Shown here: piece after piece, positions 22,501-31,500 of the stretch
Layout of the letters: every line of letters begins with the position of its first letter
Numbering within the stretch: position 1 is the first letter of the stretch
DNA from: a virus
Virus record (IMG/VR): IMGVR_UViG_3300010392_000397
Coordinates: 1 to 33,522 of that record
Direction: 5' to 3' (one strand)
Length of the DNA: 33,522 nucleotides
Notes under the pieces: model-generated
Told to the model about the DNA's origin: nothing
The model's database searches: none
What the model saw: only the letters and a program-made list of their open reading frames with translations
Position numbers and translations under genes: made by a program

Positions 22501-25500
22501 ATGGCATCGCCATTAGACGATTATTTGAAACAGCAGTATGGCGGCGAAGGTGCGCCGGCTAAAACAGAATCTGCTGGACAACAAATATCAGGCGGCTCCC
22601 CGCTCGATGATTATTTAAGCAGCACTTACAGTTCCCAAATATCCTCACAATCAGACGATCCTGATATTGGTGCTTCCGACTACGGAAGGGCTGTCATGGG
22701 TGGCTTCGCTCAGATTGGCGAAGGCATGGGCTGGCTCATGCGTATGGGTGGTATGGAAGACGCTGGCTCTGCGTTGGAAGATGCCGCTTCGAGTGCCGTT
22801 GACCATTGGTACAGCGGTATGTCTGCAGATGCCCTGCACGAAATCAGCCGAGATTGGACTAAGGTAAACCCTGACGGTTCGTGGGAGATCGACGATTGGA
22901 GCTTGCATAAGGTCGGGCTTGCCGGCGCAAGTTCGATACCTGGCACTATGCTTGGTATGGGTGCTGGTGGTGCAGTCACCAAAGGTCTGCAGTTATTTGC
23001 TAACCCATTCGGCAGAGCGACCCTTGATGCAGCTGTTAAGGCTGGTTCAAAAGCCGGCGCATCAGCAGCTACGGTAGCCAAAGGCGCTGCAGCTGCTAAG
23101 AAGCTGCGGATCGTCGACGGTATGCTTGGTGGTGTCGGTTTCGGTATTGGTGAGGGTGCTGTCGAAGGCACAGCCGCCGGTGCTGAAGTCTACAGACAGG
23201 TCATGGAATCAGACCCCGAAGATCTGTGGGCTAACCCGCGCTTCCAAGAAATCTTTCAGTCAGCCCCCGAACTGTCACCGATGGAGCGCGTACAGTACGC
23301 CTCACACACACTAGCTAACGAGCTTTCAAAGAGTGCTGCCAGCAAGGTTACTGGTGTGTCGGCCCTGCTTGGCGCTCCGCTTGGCTCTGTGTTGGGTAAG
23401 GTGCTTGGTGGTTCTGGCGTATGGGCTTCAAACCGCCTTCGCGGTGCTGGCGCTGGTTTTCTCTCTGAAGCAGTACAGGAAGCCGGTCAGTCCGGTTCTT
23501 CCCGGGCAATCCAGAACGTCACCATGCAGGGGATCGACCTCGATCTGGATACATGGGATGGTGTTGTCGACGAAATGGTTGGCGGCGCTATTGCCGGCGG
23601 TGCTATGGGTGTCGGCTTCGGCACATTCGATGTCAACGTATCCGAGCGTGAAGCCTCGTATAAGTCGAATAAGGTCGCAGAAGCAGCCCTAGCAAGGAAG
23701 TTTAAGGAAGTTACCCGCGTTTTCGCTAATCAGGGGCTGGATATAGCGCCAGTTGCTGATGTGATGAACAGGGCATCAGATCCAAAGGATACGGATACAA
23801 CCGCAGCTAAAGCCCTGACAGAGCTGACACAGCTCGCCACGCGGGCTATGAGCAACCCTGAGACATTCCAGCCGGCTAACCAGCCGGCTAACCAGCCGGA
23901 AGCCGAGGCAGCGCCAGAATCAGCCCCTGAGAGCGAAACTCAGCCCGAGCCTGATGATGATATCCCCATGACCCCGCAGCCTGATACAGCGCCACAGGTG
24001 GACACAGGGAACACGGTACAGCCGCCAGACACCGAACCTGAGCCTGATAGCCAGCCAGACGGTGATACGGTCACTCTGCCCGATACAGCGCCCACAGGGG
24101 CAGCACCGGACACTTCCGGCGGCTATGACTATGTGACGAGCTTCCCATCGCCTGACGAAAGCCTTAAATCCGATTACACGGCGGCTGGCGGCGAATGGCC
24201 CGACAGCCAGCAGAAGAATGAAATCTTCCATCAGTCGGTCATGTCAAACGTGCTATCGAGCAGAACGAAGATCGAGCAGCTTGAGTCTGCCGTAGCTTCT
24301 GGCTTCGACCCGAAAACAGGCAAAGAACCAACCAGTGAAGCCGGCAGGAAGCGGCTGGCTGCTGCACAGAAAGAGGTCAAAAAAGAAGCTGACTTTATTG
24401 AAGGTGAGTTCCAAACATATCTCACTGCATACGGAGCTAAAGCAACCAGCAGTCTTCGTCGCTACATCGACTACAGTCGTTTGCCGGAAGCAGCCCGGTC
24501 AGAACAAGAATCTTTGGATAAAGACCTTGCGAGCATAGAAGCGCAGGGTACAGATTTCACCGGCTTTATGGGTGACGTAGTAAACCCGAAAGTAAAACAA
24601 GGTGTTGTTTCTCTCAATAAAGCTGGAATCAAAACTTCCATGTCTGGCGATATGTATAACGCCGGATTGATTTACCTTGATGTTGAGTCAGATGTGACAG
24701 GCGAGCTGCCGGAAGGATGGGTTAAAACCGGTCGCCATATTGAGCAAACAAAAGCAGATGTATTGGGGGGCGATACAAAGAAAGCGAAAATGTCGCCAGG
24801 TACTCGCATTGCTCGCAAAGACACCGGCCCGATAACTAAAGCTGAAGCTGATGCTTTGGTTGCGGCATTCACCCCATCTGAAGACAACAAGACCGAAGCC
24901 GCGCCGAAACCGAAAGCCAAGCCTAAAGCCAAGCCTAAAGCAAAAACGAAGGCTGATAACAGCGTACCTAAGCTAGAACCGAATGATGTTAAGAAGCTCG
25001 ACAAGACTCACGATGCTGTGAAGCTGTCTACGGGCAAGATAAACAAGCCGGTCGAGGTTGGTGGTCGCTTGTTTACGGCGGCTGGTATTACACATCAGGG
25101 CGAGAGAGGCCCGAAACAAATTCGCTATGTGGAGCTTGTTCCGCAGGAAGATTATGAAGGCGAAACAATTGATGTAGGTCAGCAAATAGAGCAGTACGAC
25201 AAAGGTCGCCAGCGTGGTGATTGGACAGGCACTAGGGTTCAGCACGGTAAGAAGAAATATGTGGTCGCTCGCAACTACGAGTGGAATCGCGATGGTGGTT
25301 GGGGAACTTCAAAAGAAATTTTCGCACCGGAAACCAAAGCCCCTACTGAACAGACTGTTGACGAGTTTAAAGTAGAGGTCGCTAATGCAGTAGTTGATGC
25401 AATGCGCCCGTACTACAGTGAAGAAGACACTGACGGTAACTCATGGCTTCGCCGGCTAAAGAAACACAATGACTTCAAAGCCAATAAGAAGAACAAAAAA

Positions 25501-28500
25501 GAAGCCGGCACTTTCAGTAATGATGATATCGCCTTCGTGATTCATTCGGATCAGGCTGAAGGCGTTATCATTGTCACTCGTTACAACAAAGTGCTTCGCA
25601 AGAACGCGCAGATACAGGTTAGCGCGCAGTGGGTTCTTGAACAGCTTGCAGGAAACACAGACACAGACTTTCAGATGTTTGTTACCTACAAGCGCGGCAA
25701 CATGGCGCTAAATAAGACCTATGACGTAGAAGCTGGTATTCCAGATATCCAACCGTACTTGGATCAACTGCCAGAGTATGAGCAGTATTCAGATAGACCA
25801 CACGCTGAAATGTTTCACGGCAAGCTGGAAACCGTAAAGGTTATGAACATTGATGGCACGATGGTTGCTATTCGCCGTGTTATTGAACACCAAGATGAAA
25901 TTCGTAGTGTCCACTATACAGAGTTGACACCAATTGAAGATTGGAACGCAGAAACCATCACTGATATCGAAGGATTCGGTGAAACCAGCAACACCAAGAA
26001 AGGCGCTCGTCGCCCGTGGGATTACAGCGGCAGGGTAATTGATGTCGATGGCAAGCAGTACGTTGCTGGCGACAACTTTGAATACAGCAATTATGACGCT
26101 AATGATACTGGCGGCATTAAGCGTGAACCCGGCAAGATTCAGAATGTGGAAAAAGGCTCTGTTAATGCAGCCGCTGCAGCCTCTCCATTCAACCCCGAGA
26201 ACGACAAGCCAGAGCCTACAACGTCACAACAGAACGCCGGCACTGAAGGTAACTTTGAGCAGCCCGCAATCGAGTGGGAAGCAGCCGGCTTAACATTGCG
26301 TATGCAGTACCCGAAAGGGAGTGAGAGATACGGTAAAACCCTAAAGGCTCATTACGGAAACATCGAAGGCACTAAGGGCCATGATCGCATGAAGATTGAT
26401 GTGATTATAGGCGATGCTCTTGAAACGTCTGACAAGGTTTGGTTTGTAGACCAGCTTGACGATGGTGGAATGACTTACGTTCAGACTAAAGTTCTAGTCG
26501 GGTTTAACCGTAAGGCAGCAGCAATGAGCGCCTACAAAGCCATGTACCCGAGTGGTGAAAACATATCTTATCAAGGAAAAATATCAGAGCTTAAAGATTG
26601 GATAGACAGTGGGCAAGAGTCGCAAATGACAGCCCCACGTGGAATTTTTTCTGGTGTTAACAATTTTGGCTCTGACTCTACTTCAGAAGAAATGAAGGCT
26701 GGCATAGGCAGCAACCAGCAGACTCTTTTTGGCTCAAGAAAGGTTAGTACCAGGTGGGAGATATGGGATCTTCGCGACCTTGTAGCAAGCAACCTGATAT
26801 CAGGCAAGAAGAACAAAAACTATCCAGAGGAAATGCAGCCACGTGACCGCAGCCGTGACGCTACACAACAATGGATAAACGAAACAAAATCGAAGTTCCA
26901 GCCAGAGCGAGTCGGTTTTACTACAACAGCCGAAGATGGCGCTCCCGTGATAACCAAAGACGGTGTTGTTGTTTCCGGCAACGGTCGTGTGATGTTGTTC
27001 AAATCATCTTTCGGTAAAGACGAGAACGAATCTACCGAAGCGCTGCAAAAGGAGTATCACGATTACATAATTAAAAACGAGAGCCAGTTCGGTTTTAATT
27101 TTGGCGAGGACAAGAAAGACAGTGTTTATGGATTCTCTGTTCTTGTTCGCGTCATTCAAGAAGAAATGTCTGATGCCGAACTTGCAGATCTTGGCAAGGA
27201 AGGTAACGTCAGTGCGCAAGCAGCATTCTCGCCATCAGAACAGGCAGCAAAAGATGTTGTAAGCGAAAAGATGATCGGGATGCTAAACCCCGATGATAAG
27301 GGCAACCTGTTAGCAGCCAGCAATATGCCGTTCATGGTTGAGTTTATGAACGAGAATATACCGGTGGCCGAGCGCGCAGCGTTTATGACCGAAGACGGTC
27401 GCCCGACCAAGCAGCTTGCAGATCGAGTGCAACAGGCTGTGTTCTGGACTGCATACCGAAACGAGCGAATCCTTAGCCTGATGGCTGAAGAAGCTGACCC
27501 GGGCATTAAGAACATCATTGCCGCGCTCAACAAAGCAGCCCCGAATTTTGCGCGGGCGCAGTCTGCAGCTAATGGCAAGCTGGGCGATCTGGATGCCGTT
27601 ACGCCGTTGACTGACGCTATCGAGGCAATACGTTCAGCGAAGGGCGCTGGTCTTACTGTCGAAGAATTCCTGGCACAGCGTGATGCCTTCACCGAGATCG
27701 ACCCGACAGCTGACAGATTCGCACGATTCCTTGATGCCAATATGCGTAGCGGTCAGCGCATGGGTTCAGCCCTGTCGCATCTGGCAGAGCGTATCAACAA
27801 CGAGATAAGCAAGGGCAGCACCGAAGATATCTTTGGTTCTGAGCCGGCAAGCCTCGATGATCTGCTTTCTGCCACCAACGATTACATGAAGGAACAGTGG
27901 GGCGACGCGCCTAAAGGCAAGCAGAACCAGTTGTTCAGCAAGCGACCCGTGTCGCGGGTATCACTTGCCGAGGGGGATATCGTAAGCCGTATATGGTATG
28001 TCGATTCTCTAATGCACCCTGTCGGGCCTGATGGTCAGTTCCAACAGGTAAACGGTAATACGTTCCTTTATTCATCGCCTGACGAAATATCGAAGGTTGG
28101 TGGCGAAGTTTATGCCATCGACATCAGCAATCTAAACCTTTCACAGTTCACGGTATCGCCGGCTAAAACGAAAGCGGCTTATCCGGCGAAGATCCGGCGT
28201 GACCACATTCTGTCAAAGACAGAGGTCTATGCGATTCTGAATAAACCGGAAACAAAACCACAGCCAGTGCCATCAGCACCGCCGGCGGCTAAGAAGCCAA
28301 CAATCATTAAGCCGGAAAAAGGAACACCGGCGACCCTGTATCAGCAGCCAGTTGGTAACGCTGTTCAGTCGATGATTAAGTATCCGCACGAAACAGTGGA
28401 CACCGCGCAACAGGCTGCAGACATCTTTCATGCCGTTATCGGTCAGAAGTCGCACGAAGTGTTGCTTGGATTGATTACAGATAAAAACAACAAGCCGTTG

Positions 28501-31500
28501 TTTGTTGTTCGCCTTTCTGTTGGTGGCATATCTGCTACCACCATGTATTCGGAAGTTTTCTTTCCGGCAGTAATGAGTGATCCAAATGGCGTGAATTTCT
28601 GGATGGCACACAATCATCCGGGCGGCATTACAACTCAGAGTGACAGCGACAGAAAGCTCGCAAGATCTATAAACCTTTCTCTAACACAGACAGGTCTTAA
28701 CTTTAAAGGCAGTATTGTTGTTGCTCGCGGCTCGAAGTACACATTCTTTCATCCTGGCTCCGGTGTTGACCAGAGCAAGAGGGAAGTCGAAAGGCCGCAG
28801 GAAACCGGTAACGAAGAAACAATTCCGCTGATTGAACGTCGCTTTGTTGGCGAGGTTGAAGAAGTACCGCCGGCAAAGATTAACAGTGCAGAAGATATAG
28901 AAGCGTGGGTTCAAGAAAACCTAGATGGTCAGGAAGGAATTCTGATGCTCAACCAAAGAGCCATGATTACCGGCTTCCTGCCATACGACCTTGATGAAGC
29001 TGGTCTTTTGCGTAGAGGTGATATGGAAACTGGTGCGCCATTGATTATGCGTGAGCTTGGTAAGGCTGGCGCAAACCGAATTGTGCTTGTCTCAAACAGG
29101 GAGAATTACAGAACCTTAAACGGGGTTGCAGACAACATAAAGCGACTATTAAACCGCCTTGATATGCAATTCACTGATTGGATAAACAACGGTAAAACTG
29201 TTCGACGCACCGGAGGTAGAGGTGCGCTTCCAGACACTCGCGCTCACAAATTCTTGTCTGCCGGCACAGAACAGGTAGAGGAAGGTCTGACTGTAGAACA
29301 GGTTGATATGTTCCTGTCGCCATTCAAGTCACAGTTCGGTGGTGTTGTAGACATCGAGGTTGTGCAGTCGAACTCAGATCTACCGTTTGACGTAGAACCA
29401 AGTGACATTATTGAGGGCGTGTACCTTGAGGGAACGAACAAGGTTTATATGGTAGCCGACAATCTGCGTAATGCAGATGATGTTGCCCGCGTAGCCTCTC
29501 ACGAAATCATTGGTCACTACGGTCTGGAAAAACTTCCAGAGTTCAATGATGTGCTGGGAGCTGTTAAGAGTATGGCTCGCTCAGGAAACAAGCGTGTAGC
29601 TGATGCGTGGAAAGAAGCAGAGCTGCGCAACCCGAATGAAAACAATGATGTTTTAGCCAAAGAAACACTGGCGATCCTAACTGAGCGTGGCAATAACAAT
29701 ATAGGAATACTTGCCCGCGCACGGGTAGCAATGCGTCAGGCGCTTCGCCGTATCGGATTCAATCAAGAAATCACAGAAGAAGAAGTTGACGCGTTGATTA
29801 TCCGGGCGGCTCGCGATCTCACGAAAGCGAACATGGATTACCAGCAAACCATCATGTCTGCCAGCCAGACCGCCACACTCGAAAACCCTGATGCCTTCCG
29901 CGACGAAATATCAAAAGCAATGGAAGAAATCTACGAGGAATACGGGCCATCGACTGATGCCGAGCGAATCAATCCTGTATTCAGCAAGGGTAATGTGGTG
30001 GAAATGTCTATGCCAGCACTCAGCCAGACAGACCGGCTGTTCTTGGAAGGCGCAAAGAATCCGGCAGCAATGCTTGAGTTGCAGAAGTTTATCGAAGATC
30101 CGATGGACACAGACGCGCTCGATTCTTTTATCTTTGAGACAATCAAAGCAGCCCGGTTTATTGATGCCGATGCCCAGCAGGGCGACATCGAGATCTATCC
30201 TGACCGCGATTACATCGAGAATGAGCGTGAGGCAGATATAGCAGACACCATTGACTTGATATCACTGGCAATGGAAGACATTGTGCTTGGTCGCTTTGTT
30301 CGCAACCAGACGAAGTACAAGAGTGCTGACGAAGCCCTGATTGACCTTTCTCGCCGCATGACCACCCCAGCCGGCAGACCGTTCAAGCCACGCTTCAGCA
30401 AGCGGTATGAAGATCGTCACGAACCTGTCGGTCAGCACATCGACCGCTTCCTGAGTATGCTCACTCCGCACAATAGCTTCTTGGGGCTAATCGAATTGAA
30501 ATCGTTCCTTAAAACTCCATCTGGTGCAAACCGTGAGGCGTTGTTGGAACAGGTACGCAAAGACCTGATTTTTCAGTACACCAGTAAGTACCAGCCGAAG
30601 TACAAAAAGCACAACCCGAGAAACATCGACGGTCTTAACAAAGCGATGATTCTTATTGATGATGCCTTCGATACGGTGGCATCTAATCTGAAAATCGGAA
30701 CGGTAAAAGAGTTCCGAGATATCACAAAGGCTTTCATCAACAAGAAGTACGGCAACACCAGAAATATGTACAGCAAGCGAGCTACTGGTGGCGATCGCAT
30801 GGAAGCACTGACAGGTAAGTACCTGGCTAAACCGCAGGAAGATTACACACTGCGCGACCGTATGCGTATTTGGTTCCGCAACATGACCAATTGGGATTGG
30901 CGGGCGATCCGACAGAACATCATTGATAACGCCGAGTCACTGCGGGCGCTAGAAGTCGATACCTTTGGTCAGACCCTAGATGCTGCTTACTCGCCATACA
31001 AAGCTGTGCTGGCTACCAGAAACATTCGGTCGGTAATGACCTATGTGATGATAGGCGGCATTCCTCAGTTGAAAGACGGTTCTTTCCAGCCGAAAGCAGG
31101 GCGCAAGGGCATCATTGAAATCTTCCGGCCTCTCACCGATCACAAGGATGGCAACCTGTTGCACTTATGGGAGCTGTACGCAGCTGCCAAACGTGCGAAG
31201 CAGTTGATGAACGAGAAGAATAAAGACGGTACTGAGCGTGAAAAACTGTTTGACCCGGAAGACATCGAAGAAATTCTGGAACTGAAGGATAAGTACCTCG
31301 ATGAAAACGGCGAATCAATCTTCGAGAAAGTCCACAAGGATTGGATGAAGATGAACAGCGAAGCCCTCGATCTGCTAGAGAAGTCTGGCGTACTGGATGC
31401 CGAGCTTCGCAAAACATTCATCAACAATATGTATGTGCCTTTCCATCGAGCTATGGAGTCAATCGAATTTGACGAATACAGCAAGGGTGAAGGCAGGAAG

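Noticed and set aside
22710-23171. Minus-strand frame of 153 codons near the start of the giant gene
   Set aside because: Its Pro/Ser/Ala-rich composition reflects the antisense of a Gly/Ala-rich coding region; there is no independent evidence for it.
27156-27740. Long minus-strand open frame (194 codons), the longest on that strand
   Set aside because: It lies entirely opposite the DdrB/ParB-like region of the giant gene, has Ser/Ala/Arg composition typical of an antisense shadow, and shows no ribosome site or domain.
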